A DNA stretch of 64,000 bases, taken from a bacterium (GTDB lineage: Bacteria; Bacillota; Bacilli; Lactobacillales; Streptococcaceae). Of the stretch, positions 9,037-19,783 are shown in pieces; within the stretch, counting starts at the first letter, position 1; each line of letters opens with the position of its first letter. The notes under the pieces were generated by a model. The model searched no databases. It was not told the DNA's origin and saw nothing but the letters and a program-made list of their open reading frames with translations. The stretch is from positions 1-64,000 of the forward strand of contig CAJNCI010000006.1 in NCBI GenBank assembly GCA_905221215.1, written 5' to 3'. A program made the translations under genes and the position numbers.

Positions 9037-11052
9037 TTAATCTAAATGTTCTTTCTTCTCCAAATGAAGGGCAATCATGCGCCACTCTGGATCCTCTTGC
9101 CAACCTTCTATAGAACTAATATAGCTAGCCACCTTTCTGGCTTCTTCTAAAATTGGAAAATCTTCGATAATATCAGCCACTTGAAACTCTGGGAGACCTG
9201 ACTGTCTGGTTCCAAAAATCTCACCTGAACCCCGCATTTTCAAATCTTCCTCCGCTAGGATAAATCCATTAGTCGTTTCTGTCATGATGCGCATGCGGTC
9301 CTTCCCAGAATCCGTCTTGGGATTGGCAACGAGAACAGCATAGGACTGCTTATCTCCCCGACCAACACGACCTCTGAGCTGATGAAGCTGGCTCAGCCCG
9401 AAGCGATCGGCATCCATGATAATCATGACAGTCGCATTGGGAACATTGACCCCAACCTCAATAACTGTCGTTGAAACTAGAATATCCGTTTTTCGCTCTT
9501 TGAACTCCTGCATAATCTGGTCTTTTTCGTCACTCTTCATTTTACCATGTAAAAGAGCCACCTCTGCCTTACCTGCAAAATGAGCCGTCAACTCCTCAGA
9601 TAAAGCAATGGCATTTTTCAAGTCCAGAGCTTCAGATTCTTCAATCAAAGGAGAGATAACATATGCTTGAGAACCTTTTTGGATTTCCCCCTCTAACCAA
9701 GTCAAGACCTGAGGCAGTTGCTCATGCTTAATCCAGCGCGTCACAATTGGTTTCCGCCCTGCTGGCATCTGGTCGATAATGGAAACATCCATATCGCCAA
9801 AGGCTGTGATAGCCAGCGTCCGTGGAATGGGAGTCGCTGTCATCATGAGAACGTCAGGATTGTCGCCTTTTTCCCTTAGAATACGCCTTTGCCCCACACC
9901 AAAACGGTGCTGCTCATCGATGATAATCAAACCAAGACGAGCATAATCCACCCCATCCTGAATCAGAGCGTGGGTTCCGATAATCAAATCAGCCTCACCC
10001 TTGGCAATAGTCTCTAAAACTTCTCTTTTTTCTGCAGCTTTTAAGGAACCTGTCAAGAGAGCCAGTTTCAAGTCCGGAAAAAGACCCTTCAAACTCTCAA
10101 AATGTTGCTCTGCGAGAATCTCTGTTGGTACCATAAGGGCAGCCTGATAGCCTGCTGTCACTACTGCAAACATGGCCAAGCCAGCGACTACCGTTTTTCC
10201 ACTCCCCACATCCCCTTGCAGGAGACGATTCATGTGGTGGTCCGACTTCATATCGGCCAAAATTTCCTGCAAACTCTTTTCCTGAGCTTGTGTCAGGGCA
10301 AATGGCAGACTTTCCTTGACTGCTGTCACTTTTTCCTGAGACCAGTTCAGAACCAGACCGCTTCCCTGAACTCTGTTTTCAGACTTGAGCGTCTGCAATT
10401 GCATTTGGAAATAAAAGAGTTCCTCAAACTTGATACGGCGAAGGGCCTGCTTGTATTCTGCCAAATCCTTAGGGAAATGCATAGCGCGGACAGCCTGACA
10501 ACGGGACATGAGTTTGTATTTGTCCAGCAAAGACTGGGGCAGATTTTCCTCTATCAAGAGGTCCAACCCCTGATCAAAGGCCGTCTTGATAACCTTGACC
10601 AGACTGGCCTGACTGATTCCCTGAGCCAGACGATAGACAGGCTGGAGGTCATCCTCCACCTGAGCCAGGACCTTCATCCCTGTCAAACTTGCCTTGGCGC
10701 GGTCCCATTTTCCAAATACAGCCAGGGTTGCTCCCAACTCTATCTTATCAGCCAGATAGGGCTGGTTAAAGAAATTCACCGCAAAAACGACTTCTCCCTG
10801 CTTGAGACTAAAGCGCAGACGATTACGCTTGAAACCATAATACTGGACACTGGCAGGAGTCACGACTTGACCAGAAAGAACCGCCTTTTCACCGTCTTCC
10901 AGTTCCAGCACCTGCTTGGTTTTGAAGTCTTCGTAACGGAAAGGAAAGTAGAGCAAGAGGTCTTGCAAGTTTTCAATTCCTAGTTTGGCGTATTTCTCTG
11001 CTGACTTCGGTCCCACACCAGGTAAGACATGCAAGGGTTGATGTAGATTCAT
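9037..11052 (-). CDS. recG: ATP-dependent DNA helicase RecG
   Basis: A 671-aa branch-migration helicase acting on stalled forks and recombination intermediates. Order: N-terminal wedge/OB region with a helix-hairpin start (HVLPGVGPKSAEKYAKLG), helicase motif I GDVGSGKT (about 277), the DEQH box IIDEQHRFGVGQ, motif III MTATPIPRT, and motif VI QLRGRVGRG. The start was taken as ATG 11052 (MNLHQPLH), close behind an AAAGGAGTGGAG ribosome site. It is the last gene of secA-aroG-aroG-acpS-alr-recG. Confidence 0.96.
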   Translation of the reverse strand: MNLHQPLHVLPGVGPKSAEKYAKLGIENLQDLLLYFPFRYEDFKTKQVLELEDGEKAVLSGQVVTPASVQYYGFKRNRLRFSLKQGEVVFAVNFFNQPYLADKIELGATLAVFGKWDRAKASLTGMKVLAQVEDDLQPVYRLAQGISQASLVKVIKTAFDQGLDLLIEENLPQSLLDKYKLMSRCQAVRAMHFPKDLAEYKQALRRIKFEELFYFQMQLQTLKSENRVQGSGLVLNWSQEKVTAVKESLPFALTQAQEKSLQEILADMKSDHHMNRLLQGDVGSGKTVVAGLAMFAVVTAGYQAALMVPTEILAEQHFESLKGLFPDLKLALLTGSLKAAEKREVLETIAKGEADLIIGTHALIQDGVDYARLGLIIIDEQHRFGVGQRRILREKGDNPDVLMMTATPIPRTLAITAFGDMDVSIIDQMPAGRKPIVTRWIKHEQLPQVLTWLEGEIQKGSQAYVISPLIEESEALDLKNAIALSEELTAHFAGKAEVALLHGKMKSDEKDQIMQEFKERKTDILVSTTVIEVGVNVPNATVMIIMDADRFGLSQLHQLRGRVGRGDKQSYAVLVANPKTDSGKDRMRIMTETTNGFILAEEDLKMRGSGEIFGTRQSGLPEFQVADIIEDFPILEEARKVASYISSIEGWQEDPEWRMIALHLEKKEHLD

Positions 11053-11069
11053 GCTCCACTCCTTTCTTT

Positions 11070-12173
11070 TTAATGATATTCTCTCGGAATGCGATCGCTG
11101 AGGAGACAAACCACCTCATAGTTAATAGTCCCACGGTAGGTCGCTACCTGAGTAGCTGTAATTTCCTTGTCCCCGTTAGAACCAATTAAGGTTACCTTTG
11201 TTCCCAGCGGATAAAGTTTAGGCAGACGAATGGTAATTTGGTCCATAGAAACCCGACCGACGATTGGGCAAGCTTGTCCATCTACCAAGACGGAGAAATT
11301 CTGCATATCTCGTGTCCAACCATCCGCATAGCCGATTGGAACTGTCGCAATGACTTGCTCGCTATCTGCCTGATAGGTGGCTCCATAGCCCATGCAAGCT
11401 CCAGCTGGAACTGTCTTGACATGAACCAGGGCAGATTCCAAGGTCAAGGCTGGTTTCAAGTCATAAGGCAAGTCCAAAACCTCTCCACTCGGATTGAGAC
11501 CATACATGGCATCTCCCATACGGACAGCGTTAAAAATAGTCTCTGCATGCCAAAGAGTCGTTGCCGAGTTACTGGCATGAACCAGCTCTGGAAGACCTTT
11601 CATACTGGCCAAAATAGCTTTAAATCGTTCTAACTGGGTATTAAAATAGGCATCTGATTCTTCATCCGCAGTCGCAAAGTGGGTAAAAATCCCTTCAACG
11701 CAAGCACCATGTTGTTGGAGCAAAGCTTGAGCCTGATTAGCCTCACCGGCCTCTCTAAAACCAATCCGTCCCATCCCTGAGTCAATCTTGAGGTGGACTG
11801 TCAATCCAGCTAGGTCTTCTTCTCTAGCTAACAGTGCTTGAATCCACTCTAGCCCAGCCACTGTCAAGGTAATGTCGTATTCTTTAGCAAGAGCAACAGT
11901 TTCGATGTCAGAAACTCCTAAAATAAGGATTTTCTTGCTGAGTCCAGCCTGTCTGAGCTCAATGGCTTCATCAATATTGGAAACACAAAATCCATCAACA
12001 TCATCTTGAATAGCCTTCGCAACGGCAACAGCCCCATGCCCATAGGCATTGGCCTTGACAACTGCAAATTTGAGAGTTCCTTCAGGGATATGAGCTCCCA
12101 TTCGTTGAATGTTTTGTCGAATAGCTCCCAGATGAATCAGAGCCTTGGTTGGTCTATGTGGACTAGCTTTCAT
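11070..12173 (-). CDS. alr: Alanine racemase
   Basis: A 367-aa fold-type III PLP enzyme converting L-Ala to D-Ala for peptidoglycan. The PLP lysine motif [11 protein letters not shown] is near residue 40, and [10 protein letters not shown] carries the second catalytic Tyr. The start was taken as ATG 12173, which overlaps the acpS 3' end by 11 bp, so the two are translationally coupled. recG follows after 17 bp. Confidence 0.95.
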   Translation of the reverse strand: MKASPHRPTKALIHLGAIRQNIQRMGAHIPEGTLKFAVVKANAYGHGAVAVAKAIQDDVDGFCVSNIDEAIELRQAGLSKKILILGVSDIETVALAKEYDITLTVAGLEWIQALLAREEDLAGLTVHLKIDSGMGRIGFREAGEANQAQALLQQHGACVEGIFTHFATADEESDAYFNTQLERFKAILASMKGLPELVHASNSATTLWHAETIFNAVRMGDAMYGLNPSGEVLDLPYDLKPALTLESALVHVKTVPAGACMGYGATYQADSEQVIATVPIGYADGWTRDMQNFSVLVDGQACPIVGRVSMDQITIRLPKLYPLGTKVTLIGSNGDKEITATQVATYRGTINYEVVCLLSDRIPREYH

Positions 12174-12525
12174 GATTTTCCTCCAAAATGACACTGGCTG
12201 TCACAAACTGATCTGTATGGCTGATAGACAGCCAAATCTTTCCTAAAAATGGTGCCTGACTAAAATAAGGTGCCCCACGTTCATTGTTCAAGACTTCCAA
12301 ATCCTGAAAACCGAGCTTGCCAATACCCGTTCCCATAGCCTTGGAAAAGGCCTCCTTAGCCGACCACCGACCAGCCAAATATTCCATTTGTCTGCGCCCT
12401 TTAAGACTGTTAAACCGCTCCATTTCCTTAGCGGTCAGCACGCGCTTAGCAAATCCTTCATGTCGTGTAACTGCGCTTTCTATCGAAGCTAATTCCTCGA
12501 TATCAATTCCGTGTCCAACTATCAT
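12163..12525 (-). CDS. acpS: Holo-[acyl-carrier-protein] synthase
   Basis: A 120-aa 4'-phosphopantetheinyl transferase that arms ACP for fatty acid synthesis. The Mg-binding Asp in VGHGIDIEE (about 8) and the catalytic [14 protein letters not shown] (about 55-68) are present. The start was taken as the ATG at 12525 (MIVGHG); an ATG two codons earlier is equally possible. The ribosome site is weak, and a stem-loop lies just upstream. Confidence 0.93.
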   Translation of the reverse strand: MIVGHGIDIEELASIESAVTRHEGFAKRVLTAKEMERFNSLKGRRQMEYLAGRWSAKEAFSKAMGTGIGKLGFQDLEVLNNERGAPYFSQAPFLGKIWLSISHTDQFVTASVILEENHES

Positions 12526-12536
12526 TCTCATCAAAA

Positions 12537-12558
12537 GGAGTTGAGATTCCCCAACTCC
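12537..12558 (-). terminator. Weak terminator-like hairpin between aroG and acpS
   Basis: The stem GGAGTTG/CAACTCC with an 8-nt loop is followed on the minus strand by TTTTG. It may allow partial read-through from the aroG genes into acpS-alr-recG. Confidence 0.4.
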
Positions 12559-12569
12559 ATCCTTTTCAC

Positions 12570-13601
12570 TTATTTTGTCAAGGTAGCATAAATCTCTTCT
12601 ACCAAAGCCTCTGTGTTTTCCCAACCTAGACAAGGATCGGTAATAGAGCAACCAAAGACCTCTGGTTGGTTTTGACGACCATCTGCTAGGTAAGATTCAA
12701 TCATAAAGCCTCGAACTGTCTTTTTGATTTTCTCATTCCAATCACGATTTTGCAAGGTCTGGCGAACAATTCGAATCTGCTCCATATATTGCTTGCCTGA
12801 GTTATCATGGTTGGTGTCAATGAGGATAAAAGGATTTTCAAGTCCCATTGCCTCATAACGTTCAATAGCATTTAGCAAGGTTTCATAATAAAAGTTAGGC
12901 TCATTTTTCCCATATTCATTGACTGCTCCACGGAGGATAACGTGGGCCAAAGGATTTCCTGAAGTCTCAACTTCTTGGCCATGGAAAAGGAAGGTTTGTT
13001 TGTTTTGAGCAGCATAAATACCGTTAAACATAACCCCAAGATTCCCAGAGGTTGGATTTTTCATCCCGACTGGTGCATCAATTCCTGAAGCCACAAAGCG
13101 GTGCTCTTGGTCTTCCACAGAACGAGCCCCCACAGCATGGTAGCTGACCAAATCATCTACCAAGACCAGATTTGACGGATAAAGCATCTCATCTGCCGTT
13201 GTCAAACCAGTCTCTGTAATCACGCGATAGTGCAACTGGCGTACAGCCTGCAAGCCATTAATCAGACTTGGAGCCTTAGAAGTATCTGGCTGGTGTACCA
13301 ATCCTTTATAGCCGTCTCCGTTTGTGCGAGGTTTAGCAGTATAAACACGCATAACCATAAAAATCTTGTCCGCCACCTTCTTTTGCAAGGCTGATAAACG
13401 GCGAGCATATTCCAAGACCGCCTCTTCATTATCAGAAGAACAAGGACCAATCACCAAAAGGATACGGTCGTCTTCTCCTGAAATGATGTCTGCCAATTCT
13501 CTGTCACGGCGCTCCTTTAGGCGCAATGCTTCCGCAGATAATTGGGTTTCTGCCTTGATTGCTTCAATATCGATTTCTTGACCTTTTTCAATAAATGCCA
13601 T
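12570..13601 (-). CDS. aroG: DAHP synthase (class I, AroF/G/H type), second copy
   Basis: A 343-aa 3-deoxy-D-arabino-heptulosonate-7-phosphate synthase, the first step of the shikimate pathway (PEP plus erythrose-4-P). Motifs [11 protein letters not shown] (about 48-58), [12 protein letters not shown] and [10 protein letters not shown] are present. It is a close paralogue of the gene 1 bp upstream, with long identical stretches. The N-termini differ, so the pair may differ in feedback inhibition. Confidence 0.93.
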   Translation of the reverse strand: MAFIEKGQEIDIEAIKAETQLSAEALRLKERRDRELADIISGEDDRILLVIGPCSSDNEEAVLEYARRLSALQKKVADKIFMVMRVYTAKPRTNGDGYKGLVHQPDTSKAPSLINGLQAVRQLHYRVITETGLTTADEMLYPSNLVLVDDLVSYHAVGARSVEDQEHRFVASGIDAPVGMKNPTSGNLGVMFNGIYAAQNKQTFLFHGQEVETSGNPLAHVILRGAVNEYGKNEPNFYYETLLNAIERYEAMGLENPFILIDTNHDNSGKQYMEQIRIVRQTLQNRDWNEKIKKTVRGFMIESYLADGRQNQPEVFGCSITDPCLGWENTEALVEEIYATLTK

Positions 13602-13602
13602 C

Positions 13603-14634
13603 TTATTCTCCTAACGTTTGGTAGATTTCTCTGACAAGGGCTTCCGTATTTTCCCAGCCAAGGCAAGGGTCTGTGATAGACTTGCCAAATACTTCCGGTT
13701 CGTTTTGACGGCCGTCTTCTAGATAAGACTCAATCATAAAGCCACGAACGTACTGCTTGATTTTTTCATTCCAATCACGGTTAATCAAGGTCTGGCGGAC
13801 AATTCGAATTTGGTCCATATGTTGCTTACCAGAGTTGTCATGATTGGTGTCCACAATGATAAAGGGATTTTCCAAGCCCATTTTTTCATACTGGGCAATG
13901 GTATCAATCAAATTATCATAGTAGTAGTTAGGAATATTCTTACCATACTCATTAATCGCTCCACGAAGAATGGCGTGCGAAAGTGGGTTCCCAGTTGTTT
14001 CCACTTCTTTTCCTAGGAAAAGGAAGCTTTGTTTGTTTTGAGCAGCATAAATCCCATTAAACATAACATTGAGATTTCCAGAGGTTGGATTTTTAAAACC
14101 AGTCGCAAAATCTGCCCCACTTGCCACAAAGCGGTGTTGCTGGTCTTCAACTGAACGGGCACCAACCGCCATGTAGGAAATCAGATCATCCACAAGAGGA
14201 AGATTTTCAGGATAAAGCATTTCATCAGCTGTAGTCATACCTGTTTCCGTGATGACACGATAGTGAAGATGGCGAACAGCTTTGATTCCATTAATGAGGC
14301 TAGGCGCTTCTGTCGCATTAGGCTGGTGAATCAAGCCCTTATAACCATCTCCGTTGGTACGGGGTTTGGCAGTATAAACACGCATAACCATAAAGATACG
14401 GTCTGCCACTTCTTCTTGTAGAGCTGCCAAGCGCTTAGCGTATTCAAGGACAGCTTCTTCATTGTCAGATGAGCATGGCCCAATTACCAAGAGAATCCGC
14501 TGGTCTTCTCCACGTATAATGGCTTCTAGCTCTTGATCGCGCTGTGATTTTCTCTCCAAAGCTTGGCCTTCTAATTTTGATAAGGCACGAACTTCTTCAA
14601 TATTAATTTTAGGACTTTTTGCTGTAAATACCAT
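13603..14634 (-). CDS. aroG: DAHP synthase (class I, AroF/G/H type), first copy
   Basis: A 343-aa paralogue of the following gene with the same catalytic motifs ([31 protein letters not shown]). The ATG is preceded by GGAGATGAGTT. A stem-loop at 14658-14696 separates it from secA. The same tandem pair is known in pneumococcus, so it is an old duplication rather than a local one. Confidence 0.93.
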   Translation of the reverse strand: MVFTAKSPKINIEEVRALSKLEGQALERKSQRDQELEAIIRGEDQRILLVIGPCSSDNEEAVLEYAKRLAALQEEVADRIFMVMRVYTAKPRTNGDGYKGLIHQPNATEAPSLINGIKAVRHLHYRVITETGMTTADEMLYPENLPLVDDLISYMAVGARSVEDQQHRFVASGADFATGFKNPTSGNLNVMFNGIYAAQNKQSFLFLGKEVETTGNPLSHAILRGAINEYGKNIPNYYYDNLIDTIAQYEKMGLENPFIIVDTNHDNSGKQHMDQIRIVRQTLINRDWNEKIKQYVRGFMIESYLEDGRQNEPEVFGKSITDPCLGWENTEALVREIYQTLGE

Positions 14635-14657
14635 AACTCATCTCCTTATAAATCAAA

Positions 14658-14696
14658 CGGATACCAAGTAAAAATTTACTTTTCACAAGGTATCCG
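14658..14696 (-). terminator. Stem-loop between secA and aroG
   Basis: An outer stem CGGATACC/GGTATCCG encloses an inner AAGTAAA/TTTACTT pairing. Only a weak T-stretch follows on the minus strand, so it is a partial terminator or attenuator in front of the aromatic genes. Confidence 0.5.
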
Positions 14697-14714
14697 CCTC
14701 TAAACTATCTCATT

Positions 14715-17228
14715 TTATTGTCTTTTACCGTGACAGTTTTTAAACTTCTTACCAGAACCACATGGGCAAAGTTCATTCCGTCCAATCTGGCTCAAATCCA
14801 AATCTTCTGGCATATTTGCTTGGTGGGCAGCGATATTGCGAGTCGCTGTTGTACTGATATGGTGTTCTGCTTGTGGTCTTTCTTGTTCATGAATTTGTGC
14901 TTTCATCATCAAACGTGTCACATCAAACTCAATCGAACCAATCATATCATTAAACATACGGAAACCTTCTGCTTGATACTCAACAACTGGGTTGTTCTGA
15001 GCATAGCCACGAAGTCCAACCGCATTACGCAATTGATCGAGGGCATCGATATGATCTGTCCACTTGTTATCTACCACTCGTAGAATCAAAACTTTTTGGA
15101 ATTCTTTAACTGCTTCTTCATCACGTAGTTTTGAAACCTGACTATCGTAAACTTGCAAGGCACGTTGGAAGAGTTCTTCCTTAATGGCCTTATCAGACAA
15201 GCCTGACAAGTCTTCCATCGTAATAGAATCTTCTGGAAGCAAGTTGTACTTAGCAAAGTTCAAAATTGCTTCTAGTTTTTCATCTTGTTTCGCACGCGCA
15301 TGACCATCAACGACACGACCAATCGTGCGTTTAATCATAGCCTGAATTTCAGGTGCCAAGTCACGGTCTGCAGTGATGACGTCATAACGTTGAGCGTAGA
15401 TAATCTCACGTTGTTCACGCATGACATCATCGTATTGAAGGACTTGTTTACGAGTATCGTAGTTATTTCCTTCAACACGTTTTTGAGCTGCTTCAACCTG
15501 ACGTGTCAACATACGAGATTCAATCGCCTCTTCAGACATGTTCAAGCGTTCAAAGATTCCCTTCAAGCGTTCAGAACCAAAACGTTTCATCAAATCATCT
15601 TCAAGAGAGAGGTAAAATTGTGACTCACCTGGGTCTCCTTGACGACCTGAACGTCCACGAAGCTGGTTATCGATACGACGGCTTTCATGGCGTTCTGTAC
15701 CAATCACACAAAGTCCACCCAATTCGCGAACCCCTTCACCAAGCTTGATGTCAGTACCACGACCGGCCATGTTAGTCGCAATGGTAACAGCACCACGTTG
15801 ACCAGCATTCATGATGATTTGAGCTTCTTTATAGTGGTTTTTGGCATTCAAGACTTCGTGAGGAACACCAGCTGCAACCAATTTCTTAGAAATGTAGTCA
15901 CTGGTTTCAACCGCTACTGTACCAACCAAGACAGGCTGACCCTTTTGGTAACGAGCCTTAACGTCTTCGACAACCGCCTTAAACTTAGCTTCGATACTTG
16001 CATAAAGAAGGTCTGAGTGGTCAATACGTTGAACAGGACGGTTTGTTGGGATTGGAATAACACGAATGTTGTAAATTTCACGGAATTCTTCTTCCTCAGT
16101 CTTACCTGTACCCGTCATACCAGACAATTTCTTGTACATACGGAAAAGGTTTTGGTAAGTGATTGAGGCAGATGTCTTGGTTTCATCCTGAATTGGCACA
16201 CCTTCTTTGGCTTCAATAGCTTGGTGCAATCCATCAGAATAACGACGACCTTCCATAGTACGACCTGTAAATTGGTCGACAATCAAGATTTCTTGCTCTT
16301 CGCTGACCACATAGTCAATATCAAGAAGCATGATGTAGTTGGCACGAAGGGCATTATCGATAAAGTGAGTCAAAGCCACATTTTCGATGTCATAGAGGTT
16401 TTCAAGCTTGAAGTAGCTTTCAGCCTTGTCAATCCCTGAATCTGACAAACCAATAGTCTTAGACTGCACATCGATGATGTAGTCGTCTTTGTCCAAAGAT
16501 TTTACATAGTGGTCTGCCATATGGTACAACTGACTGGTTTCAACCGCGTTGGCACCTGATACAATCAAAGGTGTACGGGCTTCGTCAATCAAGATAGAGT
16601 CAACCTCATCGACCAAGGCATAGTTGAGCGGACGTTGTACCATGTTTTCAGCGCGGACGACCATGTTATCACGAAGGTAGTCAAATCCGATTTCTGAGTT
16701 GGTTGAATAAGTAATATCACACTCATAGGCTTCTTTTTTCTCCATTGGAGATTTGGCAGCCAAGTTAATCCCTACTGACAAACCAAGCCAAGAGTACAAT
16801 TCACCCATCTCAGTCGCGTCACGCTCTGATAGGTATTCATTGACCGTAACTACGTGAACCCCTTTACCTGAAAGGGCATTGAGGTATACTGGCATGGTCG
16901 CAGTCAAGGTTTTCCCTTCCCCTGTACGCATTTCTGGCACGTCACCATGGTGAAGAACAATTCCCCCCATGACCTGAACCTTATATGGGAAGAGGCCTAG
17001 GACACGTTTGGCACCCTCACGGACAACCGCAAATGCTTCATAAAGCAATGAATCCAGTGATTCTCCATTTTGATAACGTTCTTTAAATTCAACTGTTTTT
17101 GCTTTTAGTTGGTCGTCAGTCAAAGCAGCCATTTGGTCTTCGTATTTGAAAACCTTGTCAGCCATCTTTTCCAGACGACGGATTTCTCCTTTATCATTTT
17201 CGATAATTGTTTTTAAAATATTAGCCAT
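14715..17228 (-). CDS. secA: Preprotein translocase ATPase SecA
   Basis: An 837-aa motor that drives proteins through SecYEG. Walker A MRTGEGKT (about 100) and the Walker B/DEVD box [13 protein letters not shown] are present, followed by the preprotein-binding and helical domains. The C-terminal zinc motif ends [14 protein letters not shown]. It is a full-length housekeeping SecA. The ATG is clear, and 145 bp separate it from the upstream ABC cassette, whose terminator lies at 17327-17355. Confidence 0.97.
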   Translation of the reverse strand: MANILKTIIENDKGEIRRLEKMADKVFKYEDQMAALTDDQLKAKTVEFKERYQNGESLDSLLYEAFAVVREGAKRVLGLFPYKVQVMGGIVLHHGDVPEMRTGEGKTLTATMPVYLNALSGKGVHVVTVNEYLSERDATEMGELYSWLGLSVGINLAAKSPMEKKEAYECDITYSTNSEIGFDYLRDNMVVRAENMVQRPLNYALVDEVDSILIDEARTPLIVSGANAVETSQLYHMADHYVKSLDKDDYIIDVQSKTIGLSDSGIDKAESYFKLENLYDIENVALTHFIDNALRANYIMLLDIDYVVSEEQEILIVDQFTGRTMEGRRYSDGLHQAIEAKEGVPIQDETKTSASITYQNLFRMYKKLSGMTGTGKTEEEEFREIYNIRVIPIPTNRPVQRIDHSDLLYASIEAKFKAVVEDVKARYQKGQPVLVGTVAVETSDYISKKLVAAGVPHEVLNAKNHYKEAQIIMNAGQRGAVTIATNMAGRGTDIKLGEGVRELGGLCVIGTERHESRRIDNQLRGRSGRQGDPGESQFYLSLEDDLMKRFGSERLKGIFERLNMSEEAIESRMLTRQVEAAQKRVEGNNYDTRKQVLQYDDVMREQREIIYAQRYDVITADRDLAPEIQAMIKRTIGRVVDGHARAKQDEKLEAILNFAKYNLLPEDSITMEDLSGLSDKAIKEELFQRALQVYDSQVSKLRDEEAVKEFQKVLILRVVDNKWTDHIDALDQLRNAVGLRGYAQNNPVVEYQAEGFRMFNDMIGSIEFDVTRLMMKAQIHEQERPQAEHHISTTATRNIAAHQANMPEDLDLSQIGRNELCPCGSGKKFKNCHGKRQ

Positions 17229-17326
17229 GTTTTTCCTTACTTTAAATTCCGAATATTTTAGAATGTTCTTTTAATTTTAGCACAATTACTGATTATTTTC
17301 AAGGAAGAATCCCCATTTTGAAAAGG

Positions 17327-17355
17327 AAAAAGAGGCTAGTTTCCAAGCTAACCTC
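17327..17355 (-). terminator. Terminator of the ABC-exporter cassette
   Basis: On the minus strand, stem GAGGTTAG/CTAGCCTC (one G-U pair) with an 8-nt loop is followed by TTTTT. Confidence 0.7.
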
Positions 17356-17373
17356 TCTGACTTTTATGATACT

Positions 17374-17661
17374 TTAATTGCCAAAAATCGGCAAAATCGC
17401 AAATAGGATAAATAGATTTATCCAAAAAGAAAGACAACAGATAAGTCCAAAAACAAAGAGACTGACTTTCTTGGACAGCAAGGCCATCAAAATCGACAGA
17501 ATTCCAAAAACTAGTAAAACTTTCTGCATGATTAAGAGATTGATAGATATTCCCAGAACTGGTTTATCCCAAGGAACAAAGAAGAAAGCCAGCCAGATCA
17601 GCAGAACTAAACCAATATAGAATTTAGAATATTGTGTAATAAATGATTTTAGATGTTCCAT
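17374..17661 (-). CDS. Small membrane protein of the ABC cassette
   Basis: A 95-aa protein with three hydrophobic spans (GLVLLIWLAFFFVPW, VLLVFGILSILMALL, VSLFVFGLICCLSFWINLFI). Family not recognised. GGAGGTAGCTT precedes the ATG. It follows the ATPase gene by 10 bp and ends the cassette. An immunity-like or accessory transporter role is possible, but nothing in the sequence proves it. Confidence 0.6.
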   Translation of the reverse strand: MEHLKSFITQYSKFYIGLVLLIWLAFFFVPWDKPVLGISINLLIMQKVLLVFGILSILMALLSKKVSLFVFGLICCLSFWINLFILFAILPIFGN

Positions 17662-17671
17662 AAGCTACCTC

Positions 17672-18322
17672 CTAAGCTTGTATATCTTTTGAATACTGTA
17701 TATGCCCATTTTCGACAAATAATACCTCTGTACAAAGATCTGAAATATCTTCCGATATGTGCGAAGTCAGGATAACCAAACCATTTTCTTTTTTCAGATA
17801 AGATAAAATGACCTGTTTTGTCAACCTCACACTCTTCTCATCCAAAGCATTCATAGGTTCATCGAGAAAGAGTATAGATGGTTCGGCAACAAAGGCTTGA
17901 ATCAAGGCCATTTTTTGTTTCGTTCCTAAGGATAAATGACGGTATTCAATGTCTTCAAATTCCTGTAAATCATAATATTGGATCCAATCGACAATTCTTT
18001 TTTCAGTAATTTCAGATGAAAAATACCTTAACAATCGCAAATTTTCTCTCAGAGATAAATGAGATAAAAACTCAACTTTTTCAATTAAAATCCCTGCATC
18101 CTGAATATAATGATTTTTTATCCCGTAGACTTTCTCGTCTTGAAGAACTTTTCCTTTATCAAGCTTAATATAACCAGCAAGTATCTTTAAAAGAACTGTC
18201 TTACCAGATCCATTATCACCTTTAAGACCGTAAATATTTCCTGATTGAAAGACCAGATTTAACTCATTTAAAATAGGTCTTTTCCCGTAATTTTTCTGTC
18301 CGTTTATAATTTCAAGTCTCAT
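17672..18322 (-). CDS. ABC transporter ATP-binding protein
   Basis: A 216-aa ATPase: Walker A GDNGSGKT (about 36-43), signature HLSLGTKQK, Walker B ILFLDEPMNALD. It is an ABC-2 type exporter subunit, 3 bp after a membrane gene and near a second one, which supply the pore. The substrate is unknown; such sets often export peptides or give bacteriocin immunity. Confidence 0.85.
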   Translation of the reverse strand: MRLEIINGQKNYGKRPILNELNLVFQSGNIYGLKGDNGSGKTVLLKILAGYIKLDKGKVLQDEKVYGIKNHYIQDAGILIEKVEFLSHLSLRENLRLLRYFSSEITEKRIVDWIQYYDLQEFEDIEYRHLSLGTKQKMALIQAFVAEPSILFLDEPMNALDEKSVRLTKQVILSYLKKENGLVILTSHISEDISDLCTEVLFVENGHIQYSKDIQA

Positions 18323-18325
18323 CGT

Positions 18326-18976
18326 TTATCCTTTCTTAAACGACTCTTCTAACCGACTAACAATCAAAAGAACTAATAGAGTTAAGAGTCCTAAATATAC
18401 TATTACAATATGATCCATCATCCATTCTTGTCCCACAAATGCTAAAAAATATAGAAAAAACGAAAAGCCAGCGCCTACACTAATAAGTGCTATCAGATAA
18501 GACAGTAACAAATACAACATCATTAACTGAGCAAGTAAAAAGAAGAGAGCAACTGTTTTAAAATGAATTCCTAGAGGAAGTAAACCAAGAAACCAGACAA
18601 CTAAATCTTGAGTAAAAAATTTAGAAATAAGAACCAATCGTTTCCTTGTATAATCGAAAAAGGAGGTTGATTGATAGCGAATCAAGTGATGGTAATGGTC
18701 TGCCAAATCACTTTCAAACAAAATGACTGAGAGCCATCCTAGCATGAAAAGCGAAAGGTTTAACAAGAGTTTGGGGATTTCTAAATTCGCTTCAGAATAG
18801 TCATTATAGGAAAAGATTGAAATCAATTCCCTCTTGAAAAAGAGAAAAATATCCTGCTTTTGAACCGCTGTTGACAATAGATAGTTGGTCAAAATCATCA
18901 TCAGAGCTATACGAAGTAGTAAAACACTCTTTCTCTTTAGCCAAATATTGTTAAAATTCTTAAACATTATCTTCAT
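18326..18976 (-). CDS. ABC-2 type membrane protein
   Basis: A roughly 216-aa protein with about six hydrophobic spans (VLLLRIALMMILTNYLL, LLNLSLFMLGWLSVILF, the C-terminal VYLGLLTLLVLLIVS). The start was taken as ATG 18976; ATG 18967 is also possible. It overlaps the 3' end of the preceding gene by 17 bp. It forms the pore with the next gene and the ATPase downstream. Family not recognised beyond that. Confidence 0.65.
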   Translation of the reverse strand: MKIMFKNFNNIWLKRKSVLLLRIALMMILTNYLLSTAVQKQDIFLFFKRELISIFSYNDYSEANLEIPKLLLNLSLFMLGWLSVILFESDLADHYHHLIRYQSTSFFDYTRKRLVLISKFFTQDLVVWFLGLLPLGIHFKTVALFFLLAQLMMLYLLLSYLIALISVGAGFSFFLYFLAFVGQEWMMDHIVIVYLGLLTLLVLLIVSRLEESFKKG

Positions 18977-19751
18977 ATTTTTCAAGCACCATATAAGAGA
19001 CGATGTAAAGGATGTAAGGAGTAAAGAGTTTTATCAAACTTACATCCCCATAGCTAGCTTGCATCAAACTCGTCATAGGAACCATATAGTAAGGCAAGGC
19101 ACTATAGAGCAACATAGAACCAAGCCAAAGAAACATCAAATAGGCGATTGCCGAACGAGTCACATTCCCTAAATAATCAACTATTTTTAAAAAATAGACC
19201 GTATTGATGAAGATACCGATTAAAAGGACACATATAAAAAACAGATAACTTTTTATCTCTCCATCCAAGAGCATTTGTAAACCACTTCCATCAGAAAATA
19301 GAGAATTCCATTCCAGAGGCGAAAAAGTCCCAAAGAAATAGGTTATGATTGCAATTATCAGCACAGTCACTAAATATATCACACAAGGGATACTTGCAAG
19401 TTGAAAAGTCAACTTTCTTTTTAACCGTTGATAACTCACTTCTCTTCCAATACTCAATCGTAAAACTTTATTTTTCAGCTGAATGTATTGAAAACCTAAC
19501 AAAGAAATGATAATTGGAATAATAAATGATTGATAAAAACCTAAATTGAACTGGAGAATACGAAAATCTAAAGCTGATTTTAATAAGTCATTTTTAATTG
19601 CTTGTCCATCGAATTTGGCTAGGTCAGGCGCATGGATATCAAAAAAGAAATAAGTCATCAAAAAATCACGATAAACCAAAGCAAGAAAAATCAAAGTAAG
19701 CAAGACATAAACAAATTTATGCCTTGCCAAAGTTAAGAGAGGAATCTTCAT
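18960..19751 (-). CDS. ABC-2 type membrane protein
   Basis: A 263-aa protein with about six spans (FVYVLLTLIFLALVYRDFLM, FIIPIIISLLGFQYI, IPCVIYLVTVLIIAIITYFFG and others). The long extracytoplasmic loop after the first span is typical of ABC-2 exporter permeases. The ATG has AGGAGGTAGCTT before it, identical to the site of the 95-aa gene. No substrate can be told from sequence. Confidence 0.65.
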   Translation of the reverse strand: MKIPLLTLARHKFVYVLLTLIFLALVYRDFLMTYFFFDIHAPDLAKFDGQAIKNDLLKSALDFRILQFNLGFYQSFIIPIIISLLGFQYIQLKNKVLRLSIGREVSYQRLKRKLTFQLASIPCVIYLVTVLIIAIITYFFGTFSPLEWNSLFSDGSGLQMLLDGEIKSYLFFICVLLIGIFINTVYFLKIVDYLGNVTRSAIAYLMFLWLGSMLLYSALPYYMVPMTSLMQASYGDVSLIKLFTPYILYIVSYMVLEKYEDNV

Positions 19752-19783
19752 AAGCTACCTCCTAGCAATACAAACCATATAAA

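Noticed and set aside
10102..10983. Long open frame on the plus strand inside recG
   Set aside because: It is antisense to strongly conserved RecG helicase motifs, has no ribosome site and its translation shows no family. It is a shadow of the real gene.
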